DNA from: a virus
DNA length: 64,000 nt
IMG/VR virus record: IMGVR_UViG_3300023106_000001
Coordinates: 1-64,000 of that record
Strand: one strand, 5' to 3'
Both the position numbers and the translations under genes were made by a program. Positions 8,160-16,489 of the stretch are shown here, piece after piece. The notes below the pieces were generated by a model that did not search any database, was not told the origin of the DNA, and was given only the letters and a program-made list of their open reading frames with translations. Numbering within the stretch: the stretch's first letter is position 1; each line of letters opens with the position of its first letter.

Positions 8160-8581
8160 AATTTCAACGCATTAAATAATCCCTTCTCAAAAGCCTCCTC
8201 ATAAGATTTAAAATCTATTCCGTACCAATCAGCAGGACTGTTTATGTGAGCTATAGGAGTTTTAATTACTTTTATATGATTCCAGTTTGAAACATGTACT
8301 ATCCATCTAGTTTCATCTTTATAATGTACTTCTGTATCTCTTGAAACATCTACATCTATATTATGTTCTTCTCTTAACCAGTTTTTAAGTACAGACTGAG
8401 TTGGTCTCCAATACTTTACAAATTCTTTAGCATATTCTAGCTTTTCTTCAAAATTATCGCCTATATAATCCATAACAGAAGATTCCTCATCAGCTATATC
8501 AATAAAGTCCCAACAGGGAATATTATACTCTTTACTTTCTGCTAGAATTGCTGTTTCTATGTCTATTATCTTTTCTTTCAT
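8153..8581 (-). CDS. Phage protein, FETAxLA...YEEALExGL family (paralogue 2)
   Basis: 142 residues: IDIETAILAESKEYNIPCWD at the start, PTQSVLKNWLREEHNIDVDV in the middle, and FKSYEEAFEKGLFNALKLC at the end. The same three blocks occur in the genes at 7463-7987 and 10278-10721, indicating local duplication and divergence. Function unknown. Confidence 0.8.
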   Translation of the reverse strand: MKEKIIDIETAILAESKEYNIPCWDFIDIADEESSVMDYIGDNFEEKLEYAKEFVKYWRPTQSVLKNWLREEHNIDVDVSRDTEVHYKDETRWIVHVSNWNHIKVIKTPIAHINSPADWYGIDFKSYEEAFEKGLFNALKLC

Positions 8582-8587
8582 CTTTTG

Positions 8588-8953
8588 TTATTTATTTTTG
8601 TCCCGCCGAAAATTAACAAGCTCTTTCAATAAACTGTAGTCAAACCCATCCACTGAATTTACATAGTCTAAAACAGCTTTCTTTCCTGCATCCGTTTTTA
8701 TATAATTTCCTATAGCTACAGATATATTAGGGATAGTTGTATATTTTCTAGAATCTAAAGCTTCTTGGCCTTTTGGAGTTAATTCTTCTATTTTTATACA
8801 GTTGTAATACTTGGATAATCTTTCCACATCTTCATAAAACTTCTTATCATTACTCATTTGATTACACTCCATTACACAACCTTCATCACTCATAATACAA
8901 TAAGCTTTTACATTCTCATCTTCTAAGGTTGAAATATAGTATTTATTTTCCAT
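8588..8953 (-). CDS. Hypothetical protein
   Basis: 121 residues, alpha/beta, with a Cys-rich early part (AYCIMSDEGCVMECNQMS) and a helical end (FDYSLLKELVNFRRDKNK). No family recognised. Its ATG lies inside the end of the 47-residue gene upstream. Confidence 0.75.
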   Translation of the reverse strand: MENKYYISTLEDENVKAYCIMSDEGCVMECNQMSNDKKFYEDVERLSKYYNCIKIEELTPKGQEALDSRKYTTIPNISVAIGNYIKTDAGKKAVLDYVNSVDGFDYSLLKELVNFRRDKNK

Positions 8954-9086
8954 GTTTGCTAAAATTAAATCCTTTCCTAATTATATACAATTGAGCGATT
9001 CTTTGTTCTGCTGTACCAAACATACTACTGTAAAGCTTGCATAAATATGGGTCTTCTTTATTTACTGTTTGCCACCATTCTTTCAT
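8943..9086 (-). CDS. 47-residue basic protein
   Basis: MKEWWQTVNKEDPYLCKLYS at the start and YIIRKGFNFSKHGK at the end. Overlaps the downstream start by 11 bases and touches the upstream stop (ATGA-type junction), fitting this operon. No family recognised. Confidence 0.6.
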   Translation of the reverse strand: MKEWWQTVNKEDPYLCKLYSSMFGTAEQRIAQLYIIRKGFNFSKHGK

Positions 9087-9274
9087 TATAATTTCTTTAT
9101 TATTTTTATTTCCGCGCCATTTGATACTAATATATGATTTTTAGTAAATGAATCTGCCCAAGCATCATGAAATCTAAGTTCAAAACTTTCCATTTTAGGA
9201 TATAATCTCATCCATCTAAGTACTTTCTTCCAAATGGGTGTTTTTAGTTCTGTTGTTACTTTATACCTCGCCAT
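9086..9274 (-). CDS. Hypothetical basic protein
   Basis: 62 residues, basic and aromatic (IWKKVLRWMRLYPKMESFEL), ending KIIKKL. Overlaps the upstream gene by 14 bases. No recognised domain. Confidence 0.7.
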   Translation of the reverse strand: MARYKVTTELKTPIWKKVLRWMRLYPKMESFELRFHDAWADSFTKNHILVSNGAEIKIIKKL

Positions 9275-9824
9275 TTTCTCTAATCATTTTACAGATCCAA
9301 TCAAAAGCATCAAAACAAATGTCTAATTGAATATTTTGTTGTTTACAATAAGGAATCATTTCATATTCTAAATCTATGTCTCCTCTAAAAGCGTGATACT
9401 GATAGGCTATTTTATCGTCAACATAATGTAATAAATCGGTTAACTGTCTTTTTAACTTTTTTAAATCCTCTCCTTCATAGCCATATTCTTGGAGTCCTGT
9501 ATCAATTAACTCTTGTATTTCTTTTTCCGTGGCCTCTGAATCATATTCATCATAAGTTAAAGAATTGTCTCTTCTCATTTTTTCCAGCCAATATCCGTCA
9601 CTTACTAGACCATCTTTTGAAGGATGAAATTCGCGACAAAAACTAAAACGGCCATAATCGCCATCAATTGTCAAAACTCCACAAGAATTAATAAAAATAA
9701 CTCTATACCACATTGTATTTGGTACTTTTAATTCCCACACATCTAGATTATGTCCTGTAATAGGATTAGTATAATGTGTTTCATATAAAATATGTTTGCT
9801 GAAATCTATATCTGTTCTTTTCAT
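9261..9824 (-). CDS. Conserved-looking hypothetical protein
   Basis: 187 residues with beta-rich N-terminal half (DVWELKVPNTMWYRVIFINS) and an acidic helical C-terminal half containing EIQELIDTGLQEYGYEGEDL. No catalytic motif recognised. Looks globular and cytoplasmic. Confidence 0.75.
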   Translation of the reverse strand: MKRTDIDFSKHILYETHYTNPITGHNLDVWELKVPNTMWYRVIFINSCGVLTIDGDYGRFSFCREFHPSKDGLVSDGYWLEKMRRDNSLTYDEYDSEATEKEIQELIDTGLQEYGYEGEDLKKLKRQLTDLLHYVDDKIAYQYHAFRGDIDLEYEMIPYCKQQNIQLDICFDAFDWICKMIRENGEV

Positions 9825-9826
9825 AT

Positions 9827-10033
9827 CTAATATAAGCCTAAATCACGTTTAAATCTATTTACCCCATTCTGGGCATCATTACATTGATCTCCTATAAATT
9901 GTTCATGATAATCAAGTATTTCCGCAAGTTGTATTATATCTTCACAATTCTCTATATTATTAGAATTTATTAAAGAGCTACCAAAATAATCTCTATACTC
10001 CAACATTTTTAGCTTAATTTCTTCTATGCTCAT
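9827..10033 (-). CDS. Hypothetical protein
   Basis: 68 residues, helical and acidic (MSIEEIKLKMLEYRDYFGSS). Tightly spaced with its neighbours (two bases). No family recognised. Confidence 0.7.
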   Translation of the reverse strand: MSIEEIKLKMLEYRDYFGSSLINSNNIENCEDIIQLAEILDYHEQFIGDQCNDAQNGVNRFKRDLGLY

Positions 10034-10035
10034 AA

Positions 10036-10212
10036 CTATATCTCTTTAAACCAAAGTGGCTCGTTTTCTACTATTTTCGCGGCGATTCTAAAATTATCAT
10101 AAATATCGGAATAATAACTAAATCCAAAAATAGGAGAATACCTAATTAAAACTGTTCCTTTTTTGAAATAATCTGGACATCCTGGATATCTATCTTGTAG
10201 TTCGTATTTCAT
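10036..10212 (-). CDS. 58-residue hypothetical protein
   Basis: MKYELQDRYPGCPDYFKKGT, then a beta-rich aromatic middle (FGFSYYSDIYDNF). The FRIAAKIVEN stretch spans a CGCGGCG motif core (10064-10083). Two bases from the downstream gene. No family recognised. Confidence 0.65.
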   Translation of the reverse strand: MKYELQDRYPGCPDYFKKGTVLIRYSPIFGFSYYSDIYDNFRIAAKIVENEPLWFKEI

Positions 10213-10291
10213 TGCAATAAATATTTTTGTTTATATTAAAGTTATCTTCGTGTTCTTTGGAGTCTTGGAGCCACGTATTATTTTGTGTCAT
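10190..10291 (-). CDS. Possible 33-residue peptide
   Basis: MTQNNTWLQDSKEHEDNFNI and on. Overlaps the neighbours by 23 and 14 bases, in the style of the operon, but short and without features, so it may not be translated. Confidence 0.35.
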   Translation of the reverse strand: MTQNNTWLQDSKEHEDNFNINKNIYCNEIRTTR

Positions 10292-10721
10292 TTTCTAATG
10301 TTTGTTTTATTGCGGATTCTAGGCATTTTTCATATGTATCATAAACACCATCTTTTAAATCAGATATCTTTACATAAGATTCATCAACAATATCAGTTCC
10401 ACTCCAACAATATCCTAATGCACCAATAAATACAGCAATATCTATTTTCAATTCCTCCCTAATCCACTTCTGAATCTCACAAAGTAAAAGATAATCACAA
10501 GTATCATTTATTAATAAGTTCTTTCCTTCTCCTAAATGGTATTTTAGTGTTACGGAAGTAGAAACTGTTTTTGCTTTAAATCCTTTTTCGCGCGCTAATT
10601 TACAAATTTCTTTCATATTATCAAATTTTTCCATTTCTATCTCAATTTCTTTAAGCCTCTTATCTGAAATAGAGGATATCAAATCGTCTATTATTTTACT
10701 TGTATATAATTTGGCTCGCAT
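10278..10721 (-). CDS. Phage protein, FETAxLA...YEEALExGL family (paralogue 3)
   Basis: 147 residues. Blocks MKEICKLAREKGFKAKTVS, EIQKWIREELKIDIAVF and DTYEKCLESAIKQTLEN align with those of the genes at 7463-7987 and 8153-8581, though it is the most diverged of the three. A good copy of the dispersed motif (10563-10595) lies within its frame. Function unknown. Confidence 0.8.
   Translation of the reverse strand: MRAKLYTSKIIDDLISSISDKRLKEIEIEMEKFDNMKEICKLAREKGFKAKTVSTSVTLKYHLGEGKNLLINDTCDYLLLCEIQKWIREELKIDIAVFIGALGYCWSGTDIVDESYVKISDLKDGVYDTYEKCLESAIKQTLENDTK
10563..10595 (+). repeat. Dispersed motif, plus orientation
   Basis: Plus strand: AACTGTT, ~19 T-rich bases, CGCGCGC. In frame with no disruption of the gene at 10278-10721. 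Confidence 0.55.
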
Positions 10722-10723
10722 AT

Positions 10724-10966
10724 CTATGGTGCTTTATAAAAAAGTATTCTTCTTTCTATGGTGTTGTTAATAAATCTATCATTAACATATGTAATAGTCA
10801 GGCTTTTTGTAAAGTTAGTTTCCTTATCTACAGTCTCTTTAACTATGTTTCCGTTAGGTTCGTATAACACACTGTCCAGAACAAGAAATTCTTCACAAGG
10901 GCAATTATTGATATAATAGCAATTTTCTGTATCTTCTTGTATACCTATGTAAAAAGTTGTCTTCAT
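10724..10966 (-). CDS. Small beta-rich protein, paralogue of 18193-18429
   Basis: 80 residues. MKTTFYIGIQEDTENCYYIN, then LYEPNGNIVKETVD, KSLTITYVND and IERRILFYKAP. The gene at 18193-18429 shares all of these blocks at roughly half identity, so the pair arose by duplication inside the phage. Function unknown. Confidence 0.8.
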   Translation of the reverse strand: MKTTFYIGIQEDTENCYYINNCPCEEFLVLDSVLYEPNGNIVKETVDKETNFTKSLTITYVNDRFINNTIERRILFYKAP

Positions 10967-10968
10967 AT

Positions 10969-11178
10969 CTATATTATTTTATTTGGCCAAATTAATTGAT
11001 CGTCAGGTTGTAATAGATTACTGTTTTTAAATGCTGTTAGAGGTGCGGGTTTATTAGATAAATATCCACAAGTCACACACCAAGTAATACCGAAATTGTT
11101 GTCTTTTAATTTATGTTTTCCTTTTTCACAGTTTTTTCGGCGCTCCCAGTAAATTCTGAGTTGTTCTTCTTTTTCCAT
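10969..11178 (-). CDS. Small zinc-ribbon-like protein
   Basis: 69 residues. NCEKGKHKLKDNNFGITWCV followed by TCGYLS gives C-x4-H and CxxC, a plausible single zinc site. Basic and possibly nucleic-acid binding (inference). One-base overlap with the upstream gene. Confidence 0.7.
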   Translation of the reverse strand: MEKEEQLRIYWERRKNCEKGKHKLKDNNFGITWCVTCGYLSNKPAPLTAFKNSNLLQPDDQLIWPNKII

Positions 11179-11390
11179 TACTTATCTTTCAAACAGTTTA
11201 AAATTGATCCTTTGTCTACACTGTACCATTGATAGTCTAATTCAAAGTATTCTAGTATTTCGGCCTTTTCTGCCGCAACAGAAAGAACTAAATCACCATA
11301 CTCCTCCAAAAGTAGCTCTACCTTAGCAGCTTGTAATGGTTGTACTAAATTTGTAATTCCTTTACTCTCTAAAAATTCTAGTGGTGTCAT
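11178..11390 (-). CDS. Hypothetical protein
   Basis: 70 residues, mainly helical (MTPLEFLESKGITNLVQPLQ). Similar short phage proteins beginning MTPLEFLESKGI are common in Bacteroidota phages; role unknown. Confidence 0.7.
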   Translation of the reverse strand: MTPLEFLESKGITNLVQPLQAAKVELLLEEYGDLVLSVAAEKAEILEYFELDYQWYSVDKGSILNCLKDK

Positions 11391-11620
11391 GATTTAAAAA
11401 CTAAATTATAATATTCTTCTCCTCTTTCTTGCATTGTTTCTTTTCCGTGCATCCCAAATTCTATAGCTGTGTCAATTATGTTTTGTTTTTCTAAATGTAA
11501 TAGATTCTGTCTATTTTCGTCCAGCCATTTTATAAATTTATTTGCGTCGAAATTCTTATCTCTGTTATCTAATATTTGTTTGACTACTGTCTTCATAATT
11601 AATAAGGTATTTCCATCCAT
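11387..11620 (-). CDS. Hypothetical protein
   Basis: 77 residues with DANKFIKWLDENRQNLLHLE and a C-terminal EEYYNLVFKS. The ending resembles those of several other small phage proteins. Overlaps both neighbours. Confidence 0.7.
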   Translation of the reverse strand: MDGNTLLIMKTVVKQILDNRDKNFDANKFIKWLDENRQNLLHLEKQNIIDTAIEFGMHGKETMQERGEEYYNLVFKS

Positions 11621-11823
11621 TTAATAACTTCTTGACCTAAATCATAATTGTCATTATCATACCACTCTTCAAATATTTGTCCGTCTAAGATACCATCATT
11701 GAATTTAGCTATGTGATATTTATAATCTTTACATTGAACTAACATGTAATCACTTTCTTTTCCGTCAAAATCACCTGTTATATACGTATTAGGTAACTTA
11801 TCTTTTGTGTATTTCCAACTCAT
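11599..11823 (-). CDS. Hypothetical protein
   Basis: 74 residues, beta-rich and acidic (YITGDFDGKESDYMLVQCKD), ending IKWMEIPY. It resembles DUF551-like small phage proteins (W...LP........VL), but the match is loose. Overlaps the next gene by 22 bases. Confidence 0.65.
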   Translation of the reverse strand: MSWKYTKDKLPNTYITGDFDGKESDYMLVQCKDYKYHIAKFNDGILDGQIFEEWYDNDNYDLGQEVIKWMEIPY

Positions 11824-11824
11824 A

Positions 11825-12172
11825 TTAAATATACTTTTCTACATTAATTCTATCTAAAGTAATTAAAAACTGCCAATTACCGCCTAATATGTCTCCACAC
11901 GATTGTAATCCTTTTTCTTTTAGAATCTTTTTATACCCCGCCACACCTTCTCTAAGGTCTTCTTCATGCCAATCCTTAGACGAATTAATTTTTATATTTT
12001 CTAGAAAATCAATTATATGTTCTACCACATCAGTTTCATTTTGGTAAAAGTCAACTTCCATAGTATAACCACCTTCGAATTTTTTAATGATGTATTCTAG
12101 TGCTTTGTTTGGAGTATTAAAATCTAAACTAAAATCATTATCTGTTTCTACTTCTATATTTAATCTTATCAT
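11825..12172 (-). CDS. Hypothetical acidic protein
   Basis: 115 residues, starting with a strand (MIRLNIEVETDNDFSLDFNT) and mainly helical after that. No motif recognised. Confidence 0.7.
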   Translation of the reverse strand: MIRLNIEVETDNDFSLDFNTPNKALEYIIKKFEGGYTMEVDFYQNETDVVEHIIDFLENIKINSSKDWHEEDLREGVAGYKKILKEKGLQSCGDILGGNWQFLITLDRINVEKYI

Positions 12173-12183
12173 AATTTTTTTGT

Positions 12184-12612
12184 TTAGTTTATTAATTTTT
12201 CTAGCTGTTTTGAAATCTTATCGTATTTATTCATATATGATTTATGTTCTAATTCACATATGACTTCCATTGCTCTCAAATCTTTTTCTGAAAACTTTTC
12301 ATTTACTAATGAACGATAGTTTACATCTCGGCGAGAAAAAGAAAGTTTAGTGCCAACTACCGTATAAATTAAGCTCCATTGATCAGTTCTCTCTTTATGT
12401 GTCAATTCTTCAATATAATATATCTCTAGAGTTTTTCCATAAAGAGGGCATTTATAAAATCTCTTCAAACAAATATTTTTAAATTCATTTTTAAGAATAG
12501 TGAATATTTCTTCCTCCTTATTTTTAACAGCTTCTTCTTTGTGCTTTATAACTTGTTTGAATTCAGCTAAAGTTAAATTCTCATCGTATTTTTCTAAATC
12601 TTTTATCCACAT
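12184..12612 (-). CDS. Hypothetical protein
   Basis: 142 residues, charged, with a coiled-coil-like N-terminal half (LAEFKQVIKHKEEAVKNKEE) and Lys-rich end. It is the first gene after the 12.6-12.8 kb gap. No family recognised. Confidence 0.7.
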   Translation of the reverse strand: MWIKDLEKYDENLTLAEFKQVIKHKEEAVKNKEEEIFTILKNEFKNICLKRFYKCPLYGKTLEIYYIEELTHKERTDQWSLIYTVVGTKLSFSRRDVNYRSLVNEKFSEKDLRAMEVICELEHKSYMNKYDKISKQLEKLIN

Positions 12613-12802
12613 AATGTTTTGCTTTTTTATTTCTACAAATCTAAGTATTACTTTTGATTCCTACAAGCTTTTTGTTGATTATTTTTAAACTGGGTATAAT
12701 TAGGGCTTCTAACAGTGACTTTATATTAACTTCCGTTTCTTTTTCAACTGTTCTTTACTCTTTTACGCGCGAAGATTGGCAAAACTGTTAAATAAATATG
12801 TG
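12613..12802. other. Non-coding stretch with a two-sided dispersed motif
   Basis: No reading frame worth calling. It holds a composite copy of the dispersed motif at 12745-12790: AACTGTT, T-rich, CGCGCG, then a second AACTGTT. A further copy starts at 12817 inside the next small ORF. Confidence 0.6.
12745..12790. repeat. Composite dispersed motif
   Basis: AACTGTT (12746-12752), T-rich spacer, core CGCGCG (12766-12771), A/G-rich spacer, AACTGTT (12783-12789). Shows the motif can carry an AACTGTT/AACAGTT element on both sides. Confidence 0.6.
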
Positions 12803-12931
12803 CTATTGATTATAACGGCGGAAACTCTGTAGACAAAGAGTGTCAAAAACAGTTATTTTAATTATTCCGCCAAGAAAAATAAAGCACAAGAAGCAAAGAA
12901 TAATACAATTAATAAAGTAATTTTCGAGCAT
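12803..12931 (-). CDS. 42-residue membrane protein
   Basis: MLENYFINCIILCFLCFIFL is one hydrophobic helix, with GGIIKITVFDTL and a basic end (FRRYNQ) after it. The tail is encoded over a dispersed motif copy. It follows the structured RNA region. Small size lowers certainty. Confidence 0.5.
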   Translation of the reverse strand: MLENYFINCIILCFLCFIFLGGIIKITVFDTLCLQSFRRYNQ

Positions 12932-12939
12932 AAGAATCC

Positions 12940-13290
12940 CCTTTAAGAACTTTTACGTTCTCTGACCCCCATTTCTTTCCACAATTTAACCAAATATATT
13001 TGATTTTGTTTATTTTTTATTGAGGGCGATTTTAACTTATGACTTTTAGCTGAGTGCCGTTCGTTGAGGGTGTATTACTTCCTCGTTCACCTACGTACTG
13101 CAAGATTTACCCATTTCATCGTATCTTGTCTAAATGTACCCACTAACCTATGTATAAGCTCTTTTTTCGGCTATCGGGGACAACTCGTTCTCTATTTGAG
13201 AATTACAACCCGACTTCTGATCCTATACTAACTTTCGCTCTCTAGGATGTGATACACTTCTGTACCGCCTATTTAAAAATACAAAAACCT
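12940..13290 (-). ncRNA. Structured non-coding RNA, class unknown
   Basis: About 350 bases without a plausible ORF and with more GC than its surroundings. On the minus strand I see nested hairpins: ATCCTA/TAGGAT enclosing a GC-GAAA-GU tetraloop; TCGGG/CCCGA enclosing TTCTC-AAATA-GAGAA; CAAGAT/ATCTTG flanked by GTAC/GTAC; GGTG/CACC; and AGAAC/GTTCT at the 3' side (12946-12961). This density of perfect helices suggests a folded RNA. I compared it by eye with RNase P, tmRNA, 6S and group I intron cores and could not identify it. Confidence 0.6.
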
Positions 13291-13365
13291 CCTAACGCAA
13301 AAAACTAACAGTTAGAGCCATCACGCATCCTTCTATTAGTCCTTTTTGGTAAGAGGTTATCTTAT

Positions 13366-13545
13366 TTATTTTGACGATTTTAGAGGTGATGGATAAAATC
13401 TTTGTATTTCGTATTTTAAAGCTGTAAATATACAAAAATAATATCCATTCACCAAACAACTTAATTTTAGAGTAAGCCTTAATTTCGGCGCGGAAAAAGA
13501 ATAAAACAGTAGAAAATAAAAAACAGGACAAAGATTTCTCCTCAT
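13366..13545 (-). CDS. Possible 59-residue membrane-associated protein
   Basis: ATG-started frame MRRNLCPVFYFLLFYSFSAP, then KLRLTLKLSCLVNGYY and a basic end. It resembles a short signal or membrane helix encoded over a dispersed motif copy (13484-13512). A competing TTG-started frame (13292-13531) covers the same DNA; I prefer the ATG one, with limited confidence. Confidence 0.4.
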   Translation of the reverse strand: MRRNLCPVFYFLLFYSFSAPKLRLTLKLSCLVNGYYFCIFTALKYEIQRFYPSPLKSSK

Positions 13546-13599
13546 TCTGTCTTAATCAAAAAAGTGTAATAATCAATTTAATTCCCGAAAAGTGGAATA

Positions 13600-14715
13600 C
13601 TAGAACGGATCTTCAGATTTCTTAGTATCAGGAACATCAAAAGCAGAAGCTAAATCAAAATTAGGAGCTACTTGCAACGGCTTCTCTACAGTGAAATCAA
13701 CAGTATTGAATGATGGTAATGTATTTGTAGAAAAGCTTGGTTTATTTACTTCTTTTTTCGCCGAATTTTGACCTTCCTTAGTAAACATTTGTTCAATAAA
13801 TAAATCCTTTATATTCTTATCATCTTTAACCGATCTAGTTTTAAGATAAAAATAAAATGCTCGGCCATATGGGTCAAAACTAGCTGTATTTCCAGAACCA
13901 AATATTTTATGCTCATCTAGCCAATCATAAGAATCTTTTCCAAATACCATGAACTTCTCACGAATACCTAACTTCCAAGGAATAAGTTTAACATATAACA
14001 CATCGCACAGCTTAAAGAGTTGGTCTGTTCCATAAATATCACTATCAATAGGCCTATGATGTTTAGGATTATCCATCCTCAAAATGTAATTTTGGTTCAT
14101 CTGATTCAACACAATGAAGCAAATATAAGGATGTAAGTTTTTTAAACGGTTAACTTGGTATAAAAGCGCATCCATAGAATCCTTTTGCGATCCTTTAGAA
14201 ACTAAAATATTCTCCAAGTTGTCAATAGCTACAACAATTTTTTTGTCTTTGTGTTTTTCAATTTGCTCTTCTATGTCTGACGAAAATACATCAGGCGTGA
14301 CTGGCTCGTTTTGGTATAAAACATTTTCTGTTCTATTATCATCACAAATCTCTTTTAATTTAGCATGACGCTCTTTGTCAGGTTTCTCAAATAATATGGT
14401 TCCAATATGTTCACCAGTTCTTTGAGAGATATCACGCAATAATAATTTAAAATGACTTAGCTCCCAATTACAGTTGATATATAAAACATCTTTTTGCGTT
14501 TTAAGAATGTGGCGTTGAATTCGCTCCATATCCCAGCTTTTTCCGTGACCACTTCGCCCGATTAATCCTAAAACAATTCCAGGAGTAAGTCCTGAAAGCA
14601 GAGATTCGTCCAAATGTTCTATACCTGTAGAAATAGGCTGTAGTTCCCCAGACTGGAATTTTCGAATTGTAGCTACTGTTTCTTCTGTTAACTCTTTTCC
14701 CGTCTTCAACGCCAT
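13600..14715 (-). CDS. dnaB: DnaB-family replicative helicase
   Basis: 371 residues. An SF4/RecA-type core: Walker A GLIGRSGHGKSWDMERI near residue 52, Walker B KIVVAIDNLENI near 160, and the H4-like IVLNQMNQNYILRMD near 200, followed by DQLFKLCDVLYV. It lacks the large N-terminal domain of bacterial DnaB, as many phage helicases do. The C-terminal ~60 residues are a low-complexity linker that tolerates a dispersed motif copy (NSAKKEV). It unwinds DNA 5'-3' at the fork (family knowledge). The gene directly upstream may be its loader. Confidence 0.85.
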   Translation of the reverse strand: MALKTGKELTEETVATIRKFQSGELQPISTGIEHLDESLLSGLTPGIVLGLIGRSGHGKSWDMERIQRHILKTQKDVLYINCNWELSHFKLLLRDISQRTGEHIGTILFEKPDKERHAKLKEICDDNRTENVLYQNEPVTPDVFSSDIEEQIEKHKDKKIVVAIDNLENILVSKGSQKDSMDALLYQVNRLKNLHPYICFIVLNQMNQNYILRMDNPKHHRPIDSDIYGTDQLFKLCDVLYVKLIPWKLGIREKFMVFGKDSYDWLDEHKIFGSGNTASFDPYGRAFYFYLKTRSVKDDKNIKDLFIEQMFTKEGQNSAKKEVNKPSFSTNTLPSFNTVDFTVEKPLQVAPNFDLASAFDVPDTKKSEDPF

Positions 14716-14718
14716 AAT

Positions 14719-15321
14719 TTATTCTTTTAATTTTAATTTCCAATAATACTCGACTTCGTTTTTTCTTAAATCGTAGAATTGGAATAAAGGTGATTCTTCA
14801 ATATTATTTTTAAACTCTTTATAACGGTTTTTATTCTTATCGAAGAAAATATTCTCAAGTTTTTTGGTAAATTTATGATGTTCTAAAAATAATTCACATA
14901 AATAATAAAACTCATGTAAGTTTAAATTAAGATGCTTTGTCATTATACTAATATAAACACCAATTAGTTTTTTATTTCCAATAACTCTCTCTTCATCTTC
15001 ATGATCTAAATACATGGTTATAAGGTAATCTCTCATCTTTAAATCACCTTCCGTTACCTCAGGAGTGCCAACATCATCCAAAATATCATTTCCTAATTTT
15101 GTTGTGCGGAGTTTCTGGTATAATGATTGATCTTTTTTACCTTTAATTACTTCAATATAGCCTATTTCAGACCACTTTTCTATAATTTGAGAGTCTGATA
15201 CCGAAAACTCAATTTCTGTGCTTAAATCTTCTATTCTGTTTTGCTTGATAAGTTGTAATACTCCTAGTTCATAGAGAGATAAATACTTTGAAGTCATTAC
15301 TTCGTAATTTATATAACTCAT
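14719..15321 (-). CDS. Putative replication accessory protein, possible helicase loader
   Basis: 200 residues. The N-terminal ~75 residues (YLSLYELGVLQLIKQNRIED; VSDSQIIEKWSEIGYIEVI) look like a winged helix. The C-terminal part is helical and ends FYDLRKNEVEYYWKLKLKE. Three bases before the helicase start, so the two are co-translated. Loader or origin-binding function is inferred only from position and the predicted fold. Confidence 0.55.
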   Translation of the reverse strand: MSYINYEVMTSKYLSLYELGVLQLIKQNRIEDLSTEIEFSVSDSQIIEKWSEIGYIEVIKGKKDQSLYQKLRTTKLGNDILDDVGTPEVTEGDLKMRDYLITMYLDHEDEERVIGNKKLIGVYISIMTKHLNLNLHEFYYLCELFLEHHKFTKKLENIFFDKNKNRYKEFKNNIEESPLFQFYDLRKNEVEYYWKLKLKE

Positions 15322-15323
15322 AT

Positions 15324-15638
15324 TTACCTACATTTTATCCATTTAACTTGTTTATTCATTATCAACTGATATAAATTAATCCAAACAGATGGCGCACTGT
15401 CCATTCCATCACTATTATCTGGCTCAGGAATATGAACACAAATATCATATATTTCAGTGTCACTTGTAGGTAAAGAAAAGAAATAACCTTCATCTGTGAA
15501 CTCTCTTCCTTTCCATTTTATTTCTAGCTCTCCGCCAGGAATTGGATCACCATCTAATTTATCCCAATCTGAATCTGGAATATCTGTGTCTAAGAATGCT
15601 TCGTGTGCTTCTACTAATTTTTGTAATTCGTAATTCAT
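15324..15638 (-). CDS. Hypothetical protein
   Basis: 104 residues from the ATG at 15636-15638, which overlaps the upstream stop (ATGA); a longer TTG-started frame reaches 15677. Starts MNYELQKLVEAHEAFLDTDI; beta-rich middle. No family recognised. Confidence 0.7.
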   Translation of the reverse strand: MNYELQKLVEAHEAFLDTDIPDSDWDKLDGDPIPGGELEIKWKGREFTDEGYFFSLPTSDTEIYDICVHIPEPDNSDGMDSAPSVWINLYQLIMNKQVKWIKCR

Positions 15639-15970
15639 GATAAAATAACATTTATATATGGAAATTCTCTTTGACAAAGTTCTCTAATTTCCTCTGTCGT
15701 CTCGTAATGGGCACTATAAACTAAAGTTTCACCGCAAAAAACTTCTAAAAAAGGCTGGTACCAAACAACATTATCAATAATACTAAGATATTTCCAATTT
15801 TCAACATCAAGCCAATGCCCCCATTTAGAATAATACCCTTCTGGTATGCTTTTATCTCGTCCAAACAAGCCTCTTTTCTCTACTTTATCTCGCCACTCAA
15901 AACCACTATTAACAGCTGGTGTAATCTTAATATGTGTTACGTACTCTGAATTTACTCTTGTCTCTTTCAT
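15635..15970 (-). CDS. Hypothetical protein
   Basis: 111 residues, beta-rich with many Trp/Tyr residues (SGFEWRDKVEKRGLFGRDKS; YYSKWGHWLDVENWKYLSII), ending INVILS. Compact globular protein of unknown role. Confidence 0.7.
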   Translation of the reverse strand: MKETRVNSEYVTHIKITPAVNSGFEWRDKVEKRGLFGRDKSIPEGYYSKWGHWLDVENWKYLSIIDNVVWYQPFLEVFCGETLVYSAHYETTEEIRELCQREFPYINVILS

Positions 15971-15972
15971 AT

Positions 15973-16488
15973 TTATACAATAACAAGTTCTTCTCTTAAA
16001 CTTTGAAACTCTTTCTTAGTTATTTCTATTAAGTTTTCATCTTTAGGTTCGTGGCCGTCTCCCAGAAAGATAATAATTAAATCGTCAACAATTTCTACAA
16101 AAGGAAAAGTAAATCTTCTTAAATGCTCTAAATCTAAAATATCAATAACTCTATTATAATTACTTCCTTGCAATCCATTATTTAAAAACTCTTGCATTTC
16201 TCGGCCAAGCTTAGTTCTTGTATTTGGAACATAAAGTTCTGCGTGCTCTTTATGTTGTTTCCAAATCTTAGTATCAATCTTCTCCGTTTCTTTAAACTCA
16301 AATCCTTGATAAGAAGAAACTCGTCTAAAAGTTTGTTGGCCATGATTACCAAAACTATTTTCCCAAGTCATTCCTGTTTTTTCCTCAATAGCTTTGATGT
16401 TATCTTCCTCGATTTTTAATTCTTTAGTTCTTAAAGCGTGTAATTCTTTATACACTTTTGAGTCTTTATTCGTTATTTTGTAGTACAT
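15973..16488 (-). CDS. Hypothetical protein
   Basis: 171 residues. Charged helix at the N-terminus (KELHALRTKELKIEEDNIKA), a mixed middle and a helical C-terminus (ITKKEFQSLREELVIV). Resembles small phage proteins of unknown function. Confidence 0.7.
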   Translation of the reverse strand: MYYKITNKDSKVYKELHALRTKELKIEEDNIKAIEEKTGMTWENSFGNHGQQTFRRVSSYQGFEFKETEKIDTKIWKQHKEHAELYVPNTRTKLGREMQEFLNNGLQGSNYNRVIDILDLEHLRRFTFPFVEIVDDLIIIFLGDGHEPKDENLIEITKKEFQSLREELVIV

Positions 16489-16489
16489 A

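Noticed and set aside
12940-13290. RNase P RNA or group I intron
   Set aside because: GAGGAAGT and ACAGAA-like words occur but in the wrong order, and no intron P/Q/R/S core or interrupted exon was found.
13292-13531. 79-residue frame
   Set aside because: TTG start; an ATG-started frame on the same DNA (13366-13545) looks more like the other small membrane proteins, and the 3' part runs into the structured RNA.
14501-14743. 80-residue frame
   Set aside because: Alternative frame overlapping the 5' part of the DnaB gene.
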